A stretch of DNA of 64,000 nt from contig JAGTTD010000005.1 of assembly GCA_018398585.1 (NCBI GenBank), positions 12,203,355-12,267,354 of the forward strand. The letters are read 5' to 3'. Below, piece by piece: positions 10,511-22,078 of the stretch. The position numbers and the translations under genes were made by a program. Source of the DNA: Simmondsia chinensis. Taxonomy: Eukaryota > Streptophyta > Magnoliopsida > Caryophyllales > Simmondsiaceae. How positions within the stretch are numbered: the stretch's first letter is position 1; each line of letters starts with the position of its first letter. The notes below the pieces were generated by a model. The model saw only the letters and a list, made by a program, of their open reading frames with translations. It had not been told where the DNA came from and made no database searches.

Positions 10511-10914
10511 TGTTAGCTTCCAATTAGGAATTGAAAATCTAACCTTATAGAAGAAAGAGTTAAGGTGAGAAGAGAAGTGAAAGGGGATGAGAAGTACAGA
10601 AAGAGATGAGAAAAGAGAGATAATTCCAAAAGGAAATCAGTTTATATTCATTGAATACTTGAATTACATGCTTAAGATTCTATTTATAGACCTTTGGATA
10701 CAATGCATCAAGAACTAACCGACTAAACCCCAAATAACAGCCTTTCCCGCCAAATTCTGTAGCCCGCCACCAAGTTTGACCCGCGTTGACCACTAACCTC
10801 TTTTGGCGCCTAAAACCGACTTAACTAACACTTAAAAGCATACAACTCAAAACTTGGGACAATTCCCAGCCACTAATAACAGAAATTACAATTAAATTCT
10901 AACGATTCATTACA
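10511..10914 (-). repeat. 3' LTR (left) of the 10511-15968 gypsy element
   Basis: The LTR is 404 bp. A purine-rich block near its + strand left side and 'ctatttatagacc' near 10681 (probable TATA/start zone) parallel the LTRs of the 3665-8340 element. Confidence 0.93.
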
Positions 10915-10943
10915 TTCCCTCCCTCTTGAGAAGCTTCTTGTCC

Positions 10944-12448
10944 TCAAGAAGTGAAGCTTGGGAATTGGCTCTTCAAGAAATTGTAATTTTCCCAAGTCAT
11001 CAAACTCTTGTTCAAGTTGCACCAAGTCACCAATACCTCCTGCACAGCACCATGATCGTGCTGCAGCGTCCTCCGAGCCTTTACAGCAGCAGGTTGCAAC
11101 ACCAGCAGCCCGTTCGTTTCTGCAGCAGGAGGATCCTGAGTAGCTGCAGCTCCTTTTTTAACCTGCTTTTTAAGTAGGGACACGTGAAACACGGGGTGAA
11201 TGTATGAATGCGAAGGTAAGTCTAGCTTATAAGCAACACTGCCAATTTTCTCCAGAATTTTGTACGGGCCAAAGTATCGAGCACTTAGCATGACATTACG
11301 CCTGACAGCCAAGGAGGACTGTCTATACGGTTGTAATTTAAGGTAGACCATGTCACCAACGTCATAGCTTTTGTCTACCCTTTTCTTGTCTACATAGTAC
11401 TTCATTCGAGCTCGAGCTTGTTGGAGATTGTCCTTAAGCACTTGCATAAATTGCTTCCTCTGCTTAACTAAATCAGTTGCTGCTGAATCAGTCTTGCCCG
11501 GTTGTTGCAGAAGCAAAGGTGAAGGAGGTGGGAAACCATACAAAGCTTGGAAGGATGAAGTGCCAATTGATGTGTCGAAGTGAGTGTTGAACCAAAACTC
11601 TACCAACGAGAGCCAATGATTCCACTCTTTGGGCCTTAAGAAGACCATACTTCGAAGGTATTGTTCCAAACACTGGTTGACTCGTTCGGTTTGGCCATCC
11701 ATTTGAGGATCATAAGAGGAACTAAGTGCCAATGTGGTGCCCATCAACTTGAACAACTCCCTCCAAAACGTGCTTGTGAAGATTTTGTCTCGGTCCGACA
11801 CAATGTATTGAGGCAATCCCTATAATTTGTAAATGTTGTCAAGGAAGATCCTAGCCAATTTTTCAGCCGTGACAGGTCGAGTAAGAGCAATGAAATGGCT
11901 ATACTTAGTGAAACGATCCACCACTACCCAAATGACCTCCTTGCCTTCGGATTTCGGCAATCCTTCAATGAAATCCATGCTAATATGAATCCAAGCTCCA
12001 TCTGGAATAGGAAGAGGTTGAATTAGACCCTTTTACGATGATCTCCCAATTTCGTTTGTCGGCACACTTCACAAGATTTCACATAATCACTCACATCTTT
12101 TTTCATGCTCGGCCATGTAAACTATGCTTTAATTCTTTGATAGGTGCCTTCTACACCAGCGTGACCTCCCCAAGCAGCATCGTTTTAGGCTTGGATGACT
12201 TGTTTTCTCAAATCAGTGGCAGAACCCACGAACAGCTTGCCTTGGATTCAAATTAGACCTTTCTGCACTGTAATTTCAGTACCTGCAGCAGCGTTTTTTG
12301 CATCTGAACTAAGCACAGCAGCAGCTATTTTCTCCTGAGCAAAAAGATCTCCCTCATAGGACTTATGTAGCTCTTCCACCCATGAAGGTACTACAATGGA
12401 AATAGCAATGCAAGTACCCTGATCAGCATCTTCAAAACGCCTTGACAA
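10944..12448 (-). pseudogene. gypsy integrase with chromodomain-like C-terminus, interrupted
   Basis: After the RNase H deletion the frame resumes at LSRRFEDADQ (about 12445), the usual end of RNase H. Then follow the integrase zinc-binding region (AAWGGHAGVEGTY; SCEVCRQTK), the catalytic core (MDFIEGLPKSEGKE; IVSDRDKIFTSTFW; DGQTERVNQCLEQY, holding the D, D and E), and the GxxVYLKLQPYRQSS/GPYKILEKIG region. The last part, VLVTWCNLNKSLMTWE, resembles a chromodomain (VKWxxL...ATWE), hence chromovirus. Stops lie at about 12255, 12187 and 11820. The longest open piece is 11816-10944. Confidence 0.88.
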
Positions 12449-15400
12449 AGCTCTCGGTAAAGTTCGGTATTGTCAAAACTGGTGCAGCACACATTGCGGC
12501 TTTAAGGGCTTCTAATGCAGCTTGAGATCTCTCACTCCACTTAAAAGCATCCTTCTTCAAGAGCTCGGTTAGGGGTTTGGCAATAGAACCATAACCCCTA
12601 ATAAATTTTTTATAATACCCAGTCAATCCCAAAAATCCCCTCAATTGCTTCAAGGTGATCGGAATTGGCCATTCTTGCATTGCACGGATCTTGTTAGGAT
12701 TAGTAGATACTCCCTCGTGTGAGATGATATGACCCAAATACTTGAGCTTACTTTGAGCAAACGAACATTTGAACAATTTTGCGAAGAACTTGTGTTGCCG
12801 CATCAATACAAACACTTGCCTGAGGTGAGTGAGATGAGCTTCATATATTGAGCTATAAATCAGTATGTCATTGAAAAAAATGAGCACTGACTTCCTCAGA
12901 AAAGGCTTGAAAGCGTCATTCATGGCTGCTTGGAAAGTGGCCGGGGCATTTGTTAAACCGAAAGGCATAACAACGAACTCGAAATGGCCATGATGAGTTT
13001 GAAAAGCTGTCTTGTAGATATCCGGCTCGAGGACCCTGATTTGATGATATCCTTGCCTCAAATCAAGCTTTGAAAAGAAGCATGCTCCATGTAGCTCATC
13101 AAGCAAGTCGTCTATGACCGGAATAGGGAACTTGTCTTTCACGGTTGAAGCATTCAACCGACGGTAGTCAATACACATTCTGGCCGACCCATCCTTCTTT
13201 TTCACGAGGATCACAGGTGAAGCAAAAGGACTACGGCTCGGTCTAATGAAGCTCATGTGAAGAAGCTCCTCAACCTGCCGCTCAATCTCTGTCTTTTGGC
13301 CATGTGGGTATCGGTATGGCCTAATCTTGAACGGCTCAGCATTACCACGCAATGGAATGCCATGGTCTACACTCCTTTGAGGAGGAAGACTCTTAGGCTC
13401 CTCAAAAATGTCCCCAAATTCATCAACTAAGGTCTGCACCTCAGGTTGAATACCCTGCTGCAGCTCAACCGTAGATAACATGAACAATTGACCAATCCAT
13501 TGTATTGCCTTCTTCTTGATTCCATCGTGCACACGTTTGCCATCAATTAACTTGAGATGAGCCTCCTCTGGCATACCTTTCAAGGACACTTTGGTGCTAT
13601 GAAACTCAAATGCCACGGTCATCTTATCAAAATCAAATATAACCGGGTTGAAGGTCCTCATCCAATCCACCCCTAGCACCATATCGCAACCACCCAAAGG
13701 AAGAACTCTGAAATCAAAGGTGAAGTGGTGTTCTTGCATAGACCATGGGAATGTTATGCGCTTGTTATGAATTGTTAAAGAATTGCCATCAGCCACCATC
13801 ACTTGCAAAGGATGAGTCTTTATCGCTTCATGCCTTACCTTCTTACTCAACTTGGGATCGATGAAGCTATGCGTACTTCCACTATCAATGAGGATAATGA
13901 TGGAATGTTTTCCAGCCTTGCCTCTGATTTTGATAGTGTTATGAGCTCCACTCCCGGTTAAAGCCTTCATTGATATTTCCACTTCATCTTCACTCAAATC
14001 CTCTTGTGAAGAGTCTCCAACACTGTCAATTTCTGCTGCCGATTGTTCACTGCCAGTTTCAGCTTCAACACGGGTCCCTTTAGCACACATTAATGCTTGT
14101 GTTTTGCACCTATGTCCAGGCTGATATGACTGGTTACAACGAAAGCAAAGTCTTACTAAGCTTCTGTCAACAGCACACTTAAAACCTGTATCAGAACTTG
14201 CTCTCGGTTGTGATCTAAACTGGCTGCTCAGCTGCTTAAACTTGTCACTCGATTGGACTTGAGTAGCTTCAATCAATTTTTCCTTGTTATAAGCACCTGA
14301 CAAGGTCTTAGGACCAATAGCCTTCACCATATTCTTGATCCTAGGCTTTAATCCACTTATAAAGCAAGAAACATAATATGACTTGGCATCCTCGGGAGCT
14401 ATAGACAAAACGGATAGCAAGTTGGCTCTTAAGTTCTCAAACCTAAGCATATACTCTCTCACGGTTGAAGTTTGGGATAATTTGTTAAAGCTATCCGCAA
14501 CATCCGTTGATTCACCTTCTCCATAGCGTTCACAAATTTCTTCTACGAATTGGTCCCAAGAAAGGTTCGGTTTGCTCTTCAACAAACTATAGTACCAAAC
14601 CTCATGTTCACCATGTAGATGCACTGCAGCTAGTTGGAGCTTTTCATCATCAGGTATGCTATAATACATGAAATACCGGTCACAACTTCTCAGCCATGAT
14701 TCCGGTAGTTTTCCATCAAAAGGATCAATTTCGACTCTTGGCTGCTTGTGATTACCACTCCTACCACCAGATATAATGTCATTACTCACTGTTCTATTCT
14801 GGTAATGTCGATCAGGAGGTATGTCCAGATGTTCGAGCTCATCAAAATCAGTCCTGCGCTGCCAAGCTAAATTCTGTGACCTGCTACTGCAGTCTGTATT
14901 CAAAGCCTCAGGTCTGCAATGTACCTATTCAGAGGCTCGATCCTAATTATCTACATCAAATTCAGGTTGCAAGGATTGATTTTCAGGTGATTTGATGTTA
15001 ATTGAAGGTCCAACAGTCGCCTGCACTATCGGAGATTTGCCACGGTTCCTCACAAGAATCTCAGGCCTGTCAACATTCTCTTGCTGCTGATCGGTATCCT
15101 TCTGATGAAAGATCTGACTTGCAGGCTTCAAGATCGCATCAACACTTGATTCTTTTTGTTTATTAACCTGATCTTGTAATTTTTCAATTTTCTCTTCAAT
15201 TTGTTGCAGCCGTTCTTCCTTATTCTTGTCTTTATCCAAAATCAACTTCAACATTTGCTGAATGCTATCACTCCTCTGCATATTCTCGAGATGCTGCTGA
15301 TCAAACCTTGCTTTGAGCTCGATTTGCTACTGATCAAACTTAGCATTCAGCTGTTCGAACTTGTCATTCAAATCCCGGTGATGATCACTTGATACATTAG

Positions 15401-15494
15401 TTTCAGAACTTGTAACTGCAGCAACAAAATCCATTCCAGAACCAGGTGCATTGGCTCCTCCAGCTCCAGATCTGGTTCTCACGCCTTCGATCAT
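12432..15494 (-). pseudogene. gypsy gag-protease-RT polyprotein, interrupted
   Basis: The frame starts at the ATG of 15494 (MIEGVRTRSG). A coiled coil (KEERLQQIEEKIEKLQDQ) leads to in-frame TAGs near 15328, 14943 and 14920, then a continuous 823-codon stretch. In that stretch are the gag core (WLRSCDRYFMYYSIPDDEKLQ), a zinc knuckle CFRCNQSYQPGHRC, the protease motif ILIDSGSTHSFID, and RT blocks MCIDYRRLN, FFSKLDLRQGYHQI, VMPFGLTNAPATFQ and LIFFNDILIYSS. The RT active site normally reads FFDD or YxDD, so the first catalytic Asp is Asn here (near 12877). The frame runs through the RT connection and collapses at 12450, where most of RNase H is missing. Confidence 0.9.
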
Positions 15495-15564
15495 TTTTTT
15501 TTATTTATTTATTTTGCCAGCCACATTCAATCAATTGATTGCTTGAATTGGCTCTGATACCAAT

Positions 15565-15968
15565 TGTTAGCTTCCAATTAGGAATTGAAAATCTAACCTT
15601 GTAGAAGAAAGAGTTAAGGTGAGAAGAGAAGTGAAAGGGGATGAGAAGTAGAGAAAAAGATGAGAAAAGAGAGATAATTCCAAAAGGAAATCAGTTTATA
15701 TTCATTGAATACTTGAATTACATGCTTAAGCTCCTATTTATAGACCTTTGGATACAATGCATCAAGAACTAACCGACTAAACCCCAAATAATAGCCTTTC
15801 CCGCCAAATTCTGCAGCCCGCCACCACGTTTGACCCGCGTTGACCACTAACCTCTTTTGGCGCCTAAAACCGACTTAACTAACACTTAAAAGCATACAAC
15901 TCAACACTTGGGACAATTCCCAGCCACTAATAACAGAAATTACAATTAAATTCTAACGATTCATAACA
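15565..15968 (-). repeat. 5' LTR (right) of the 10511-15968 gypsy element
   Basis: It is the same length as its partner, with about ten substitutions. It is preceded on + by 'ggctctgataccaat', the iMet primer complement. Confidence 0.93.
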
Positions 15969-15973
15969 TATGG

Positions 15974-17381
15974 TAGATAATTGGCTGTACTACGCTACTG
16001 TATTGATCAATTGCTTTCTTGTTTTTGCATATGTAAGGTTCAAATTAAGGATGTTTGGATTATTATCATTGAGGATACTTTTGTGGTCTTACAAGTGACC
16101 TGTTTGTAGATTGGTTTTTTGGAACATGTTTTTGGAGATACTTCTTATAGAGACTTGATTGTTTGTACCCTTTTTTTTTTTTTTTTTGCAAATTATTTAT
16201 TTGTGCTATTTTATACCACGAATTAAGAAACTTTTAATGTAAAACTCTTATGTACCTTGAATTCGGTTTCCGTTACCCAATATGTATTGAATTGATTATT
16301 TTGAGTTATAGTACCAATTCAGTGATATTAATTTATAGTTTCATATGAAGCATTTGCTATAGGTTGTTAGTATAATGCTTGCATCCATCGCGTCAAATTT
16401 AGGTGCCACTGTATAATACAGATATCAAAAAAATATCGCATGGAATCGAAAGTTGTTTTTTATACTATTTTATAGTAGTCTTCTGTATCGATGTTAAAAC
16501 AATACTGATCATATCTATAGTATCACAAAACAATCCAACACTATTGACATAATTGTATTAGAAAACAATTTGTTCTATTAAGCCAATAGTATCACAAACA
16601 AACTTTTGATACTATTCTATAATGTAGCACCAAAGAGATAATTGATTGGGAATGGAAGGATTCAATAGCCTTCGTTTAGATTTCTACTGCTAAAGCTAAT
16701 AAGAAACAAATGAAAAAATTCTTAATCTCAATTCTCTCACTATAAAACTAGAAAGAACAAAATATAATTGAAATATCTAGATATAAAATTGAATAAACCC
16801 CAATCATTTACCCTTCTTTTATAAAGGAACTTTTCTAGTTATACTTAAAGACTAAAATAAAAAATAATCCTATCTTCCAACTGAATCTAATCAGCAACAA
16901 GCTCTCCTTTTATAAGTAAAACTCCTTGTGTGGGCACATCCGAACTCTCTCGTTCTCCAACCTGCCAAGACACAGGTCTCCTTTCTAACCCGCCAAGATA
17001 CGAGCTGCATCGTTCTATTAACCTTTTGCTTTGGATAGAAGTCAATACTAATGATGTTAATAATATCAGAAAGAACCACAAACTGATACCATGGAAATTC
17101 CTTTTACATCAATAACTTTCGATATTAAATCTGATACTATTGGTGTATCCAATACTGTTGCTCGGGACTCATTAATGTCAGATTACTTTATCCGATACAA
17201 GGGCAATAGCAACGCCAGTATTGCAACCGAAGGTTTATTTGTTTTTTTTTTTTATACTAAGAAAAATAAGCTTTTAGTATGGAGAGTTTTCTAATACTAA
17301 ATCGCATTTTCATGTAGTATCATGCCAAATTTGGGTTAACTCGGGTCATGTTTGGTTGGATCAAATATATTTGGCTCAAGT
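15974..17381. other. AT-rich intergenic stretch with repeated 'gatactat/atagtatc' motifs
   Basis: No gene is supportable. Between about 16440 and 16640, and again near 17100-17330, the motif tagtatcaca and its complement recur in both orientations, suggesting the subterminal repeats of an old DNA transposon; no clean termini or TSD were seen. Poly-T runs lie at 16151-16169 and 17227-17240. Confidence 0.35.
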
Positions 17382-17783
17382 TGTCATTACCCAAGGTGGT
17401 CTTGGATCATGACTAAGAAGGAGAGTTTGGAGTGAGGAAGAATAGAGAAAGGGATGAGGAAGAGATGAGAATTAGAGAGAATAGAGGGAGAAGTAGAGAG
17501 AAGTAAGAGAATTGAGATTATTTCTATTACATTGAATAATTCATTACAAGTGAGATATCATCTACTTATACTAGTTCAAGCCTCGGAAAATATCTAACTA
17601 ATGCACTTCACCAATACATAACTATTATCAACATGACAACTCAATCTAACTACATCTACCAATACAAGAATCCCCCTAACTAACTAATAACTAACATTTC
17701 CTCCAATACTAACTAACATAAGAACACTTAATACTAATACTAATGGGTTAACGCTTCTTATCCTACTTATTACAATCATGACA
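17382..17783 (-). repeat. 3' LTR (left) of the 17382-20902 element
   Basis: It shares 'ggtggtcttggatcatgac' and the following purine-rich block with 20511-20902. It carries a short direct duplication (gagaagtagagagaagtaagag) that the other LTR lacks. Confidence 0.85.
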
Positions 17784-17799
17784 TTACATCCCCCATTTT

Positions 17800-20433
17800 A
17801 TATTCTTGTCCTCAAGAATCTTAATAGAGAAGTTGTAGCATCAAATCACTTGCTGCCAAATTCGTAGCCTTGAAGTTGCTTGTTAACTTTCTATTTGCAC
17901 TGCAACCACCTGGATCGTGAATCCACTCCAGTAGCTATTCAAAATCCACTTCCCTTCAACTTCATTAGCTCTTATTTAAGTGTTGCATTCACCTCTGCAG
18001 TAAAGCCAGTTTGCCAGCCAATCTCCACCTTTCTCCTCACAAACTTGCAATCAAGGAAGGTTGCATTCTTCTTGTGAATTTCAGCAGCATCAAGATTGAA
18101 AAATAGCCTTTCTGCAGTCACTATGGCCAGTTGATCAATTTCATGGGCTGCGCATACAATTCCTAACCAATCACTATGCTATGTCGTAAGAACTGAATCT
18201 GATGTCCAGAGCTCATGTTCAAATCTTTGGAACAGTATACCCACATCAGCTGCCTTTCCTTCCTTGCCACATTGAATCAGATCACTTGCTGCTAACATTT
18301 CTATCAACTTGTAGGCCTAATCTCTTACTTTAGATGCCAACAACAAGTGAACATACATCTCAAAGGCTTTGTTATCAGAATTCCCAAGGACTTCCAATGT
18401 AACTAACCTATTTGAACACTTTCTCATGCCTACCTCTAGCATTTGCTCAAATGCATCAACATAGCTTTCAAATTCTTTAATATTCCAATTACATATTGCC
18501 AATAATGCAGCCTTAATGAACCCTTGAACATCATCCAATCGATAACACCTTCCACCATATAACTACAAGATTAATGTTTTGCTTCCAAGGACTACTTGCT
18601 GCTTTACCCAGATCACTATCTTGCTGTTGGTACCTAAACTAAAAAAAAACAAAAAAAAAAAAAAAAAAAGCTTTAGGTGGTCTCACATTTGCTTGCACCT
18701 TTTGAACATACCCTTTCATTTCAACTTGACCAATATTCGCACCAAGGATTTGTCCGGAGTTTCCTATCAATTCAGCACCAGAAACACTCACAAACAGCTT
18801 AACTTGAGATTCATGACCCAACATATACTCTTGTTTGCCAATATATCCCATCCATTGGATTTTCATCTTCCTTCTTCTTGCTCTAGCTCTAGATTTAAGC
18901 TGAATTTCCCCACACCTATTTTTCTAAGAATGAAGTTGTTCAGCCAAAATGTATACCTCTTCTTTAGCTCTTGGATACTTGACATCATGTTGCACCTTGC
19001 TTGAATCAAGAGGCCTGTTATTAGTATTTTTAGATGAATAAACATTAGCTCCATTCCATTGCACCTCCATTTGGGTCTGATCTTGCCAAATGCCCAGCTG
19101 ATCTTGAACTTCTACTTGCACTGGAATGTCAACAGAAGGCTTCTCAATTGATTTTGCTTGAACTGCAGTAATTTCACCTGGAATTCTTATTGAATTTGCA
19201 TCTTTAATGACTGAATTTCATCTGTTTTTCGCCAATTTGATTGTCCTCTTGACCCATGAACTTGCCCCAAGTCTATCAAAGAACATCATCACCACTTTAG
19301 ATTGCTTCAATTTCATGTTCTTAAGCATGTAAAGCCTTCCGAGAACCTCTTTATTCGACTTAAGGAATAGGAAATCTGGTGGTCCTCCATGGTAAATCAA
19401 GATTGGTCTTTCCTTTACTCTAATTCCATTACCTTGATAGCACCTCTTGCGATTGAGGTGAATGCCAAGATTGATCTCAACATTTTGATGTAATATGTAC
19501 CTCAATTGTAACCAAAGAGGGCACCAACACGCCATCACCGGATCCCATTAGAACTCCGAAGTTAAGCGTGCTTGGGTGAGAGTAGTACCAGGATGGGTGA
19601 CCTCCTGGGAAGTCCTCAGGTTGAGGGCACTGGGAAACAGCCTCTCTTCAGGTTAACACCCTGAAGGGGAAAGGCTGTGTACATCCATCCCCCCAAACCC
19701 TGTGTAGGCGGGAGCCCTTGAGGCACTGGGTATGTTCCTTTTTTATGTACCTCAATCGTATCAGCCTGCAGCTTTGGACTTCACTGTATACTCTCGATTT
19801 CGCTTCCGCAGCAATGGAAGGAAGTAATTCCTGTTCATTAGATTGAAATGCTCCAATTCCTTCCCGAGTTGAGGCTAAACTTCTTGTAATGGGCTGCTCA
19901 AAAGCCAACATGACAGACTTGTGTTGGACCTCATTAACTTGCTGTTGGCTTCCACCAATGCTACTGCTGCACATTTTGGATTCAATTTAGGAGTTTGTTT
20001 TTGTTTCCATTTATCCAGCTCAAGTAGGAATGCTGCATCATTAACCCGTTTTGCTGCTGCAATTTTCTAGTCCAAGCTAATATCAACTCTATAAGTTGCA
20101 TTTTCCGTGAGATCTTAATCCAAATTCTGCTTTAAGATTAATCTTTCTTGAATCTTCTTGCTATAATCAGGTTTCTTGCATATGTCTTGCTTGATCTTGA
20201 CATTTTATTGATTTATTGTCACACATCTTCCCTTACACTTCAACCGGCTCATCAAGATGTAATGGCTCAACTAAAACCTGGTTTGCTGTTGCTGTTTTTG
20301 CCGCTGCATTTTGCCTAATTTGCTCGAATTGCTTCTTCCATTGAGCCATTTGTTGCTACAATGTAATTTGCATTGTACGTATCTTTTCTAGCATTTCTAG
20401 CTGCCATGGAGTAAGTAGCTTTGGCTGAACCAT
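17800..20433 (-). pseudogene. Unknown ORF of the non-autonomous element, broken
   Basis: The - strand reading begins at the ATG of 20433 (MVQPKLLTPWQLEMLEKIR), a short N-terminal helix in the same place as in the 3665-8340 element. Open stretches continue through 19974-19761, resume after the SINE at 19493-19218, and run on to 18538-18317 and below 18300 (AYKLIEMLAASDLIQCG), separated by stops. Recognisable only by position: no retroviral motif was seen. Segments such as GIRVKERPILIYHGGPPDFLFLK look like a real ancient protein, but no family was recognised. Confidence 0.45.
19511..19743 (+). mobile_element. 5S rRNA-headed SINE with Au-like body and RTE-like tail
   Basis: A 17-bp TSD (tatgtacctcaatYgta, one mismatch) lies at 19494-19510 and 19744-19760, so these are the true ends of a 233-bp insertion. 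Positions 19521-19617 are a close 5S rRNA copy containing the internal pol III promoter: A box (aagttaagcgtgcttgg), intermediate element (gagagtagtacc) and C box (ggatgggtgacctcctggg). After 'gggaagtcctc' the sequence changes to an Au-SINE-like body (gggaaacagcctct; ggctgtgtacat) and the 3' module 'gcgggagcc..gaggcactgggt'. It cuts the host element's ORF. Confidence 0.85.
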
Positions 20434-20510
20434 AATTTGTTCCATGTCTTTGATTATGCTTGATTGAATGCAAGTTTTCACAAGGCGCAAGATCAAGCTC
20501 TGATACCAAT

Positions 20511-20902
20511 TGTCATGACTCGAGGTGGTCTTGGATCATGACTAAGAAGGAGAGTTTGGGGTGAGGAAGAATTGAGAAAGAGATGAGGAAGATATGAGAA
20601 TTAGAGAGAATAGAGGGAGAAGTAAGAGAATTGAGATTATTTCTATTACATTGGATGATTCATTACAAGTGAGATATCATCTATTCATACTAGCTCAAGC
20701 CTAGGAAAATATTTCACTAATGTACTTCACCTAAACATAGCTATTACCAACATAACAATTCAATCTAACTACATCTGCCAATACAATAATCCCCCTAACT
20801 AACTAATAACTAACATTCCCTCCAATACTAACTAACATAAGAACACTTAATACTAATACTAATGGGTTAACACTACTTACCCTACCTACTACAATCACGA
20901 CA
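20511..20902 (-). repeat. 5' LTR (right) of the 17382-20902 element
   Basis: This LTR is about 392 bp and lies directly beside the iMet primer complement 'gctctgataccaat'. Confidence 0.85.
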
Positions 20903-21574
20903 GTCATATATGACTTTCGGTAATTTGGTCACTTCTGTTTGGAATTTAGGTTTGCATAAGTCAAATTTTGGTTGGGTATGGTGTTTTCAAGCTCGACCAT
21001 CTTGGTTCTAGGTCAACCAAGTTGCATCATTTCAGTGTCGAGTTACTTGGTTTTGGACCATTTTAAAGTCTAGGCATATTTAGGTTTTGAGTCAATTATA
21101 CAAGCCTATCACAAGCTATGTATTGGTTTTGTTTGGTCATGTTCAAGCAAGGTCCAAGTCAGGCACATTTGTTTTGGACTTAAGTCATCTTAGATTTTGA
21201 GTCTTAGTGTGGATCCTTTAGAAGCTTGAGTTAAATAAGTCGGGTCAGGTGTGCTTAGGTCAATTTGGGACTGAGTCATCCATGTTAGTTCATTTTGAAT
21301 TCGGGTCAAAATTAGGTTGGACTGAGTGTTATTGATTAGTTGGTTTCATATTCGGTTCATCATAGGTATAAAATCAATTTCATGCACCAAATAACCAAAA
21401 TTTAACTTACATTTCTAAGCATTTTTTATATTTTATATTAAAGTTATGGAAACAATTTTACATTATATTGGTTTATTTTACATTTTTTACCATATTTATA
21501 CTTTTAATACTGATGTGACTAATAATATATAGTTTCTTACAAAATTGATGCTTTTGAGTAATCTATATGAGTAA
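20903..21574. other. Degenerate 'ggtcaagt/gggtca'-type repeat, no gene
   Basis: The stretch, and 17325-17381 on the far side of the LTR element, is rich in variants of gggtcaggt, ggttttgagtc and tcaagt. This is a style of degenerate repeat common in plant intergenic DNA. No ORF of note. Confidence 0.4.
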
Positions 21575-21583
21575 TTATAAATA

Positions 21584-21814
21584 GGGCTAACTGGCACCCG
21601 CTAACACGACAAAATCAAGTGGAAATGGGGAAATAAAAAAGAGAGATGTAGAAATTAAAGAAAGAAAGGTTTATCTTTGTTAATTTCAAAAATCACTCTA
21701 TAAATTACAAAACTTTTTTTCCTTAATTTTCTCATTTTTTCTTTCCTTATGTCCCTATTTCCACTTAATTTTGTTGTGTTAACGGATGCCAATTGGAACC
21801 CATTAGCATAACCC
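21584..21814. mobile_element. MULE-type MITE with perfect 9-bp TSD
   Basis: The TSD ttataaata lies at 21575-21583 and 21815-21823. The ends are inverted repeats of about 60-70 bp: 'ggcacccgctaacac..aaaatcaagtggaaatggg' on the left matches the complement of 'ccctatttccacttaattttg..gttaacggatgcc' on the right. The left arm lacks about 15 bp present on the right. There is no ORF. A 9-bp TSD and long arms point to a Mutator-derived MITE. Confidence 0.85.
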
Positions 21815-22078
21815 TTATAAATATATGAAGTATTAATTCTTTTACTACCCATATTTTTTTAATTTAAAATATAAAAAATATTCATAATATTAGTTATTTA
21901 TTATTCATTAGTTTTTTTTTTTTATTCTAAAACAATTCGTATGTTAACCTGTTCAGCAGGGGATTAATTTCTTAAAATAATAATTGACATTTGGGGTAAT
22001 TTTTAAAACAACACATTTTGACATTTTTATTTCAAAAATAGCATGCAAAAATTTAAAATTATCAAAATAGTACACAAA

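Larger units (their letters stand above)
10511..15968 (-). mobile_element. Full-length chromovirus-type Ty3/gypsy element, defective
   Basis: LTRs of 404 bp (10511-10914 and 15565-15968) start TGTTAGC and end with an ACA. The TSD tatgg lies at 10506-10510 and 15969-15973. The PBS beside the right LTR is ATTGGTATCAGAGCC on -. The order gag, protease, RT, (RNase H), integrase, chromodomain-like tail is that of a gypsy element. By eye the LTRs differ at about 10 of 404 sites (about 97.5%). Defects are TAG stops in gag, an Asn in the RT active site, a deletion removing most of RNase H, and stops in integrase. Confidence 0.93.
17382..20902 (-). mobile_element. Non-autonomous LTR retrotransposon with broken unknown ORF and a nested SINE
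   Basis: LTRs lie at 17382-17783 and 20511-20902, starting TGTCAT and ending (A/C)TGACA or CGACA. On the - strand the right LTR is followed by ATTGGTATCAGAGC, an iMet primer site; a purine run (aaaatgggggatg) abuts the left LTR. No gag, protease, RT or integrase motif is visible. The flanking pentamers (caagt and gtcat) do not match, so a TSD could not be shown. Organisation, PBS and LTR style parallel the 3665-8340 element. A SINE splits the internal frame at 19511-19743, and a poly-A run lies at 18640-18669. Confidence 0.8.

Noticed and set aside
10926..11177. + strand ORFs opposite the gypsy integrase
   Set aside because: They are shadows of the well-recognised integrase on the - strand.
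18640..18669. Poly-A run as the tail of a nested retroposon
   Set aside because: No TSD or element body was found next to it, so it is treated as a simple run inside the LTR element.
19521..19617. A functional 5S rRNA gene
   Set aside because: It is truncated at the 5' end, diverged, continuous with a SINE body, lies inside a TSD-bounded insertion and lacks the usual tandem array and T-run terminator.
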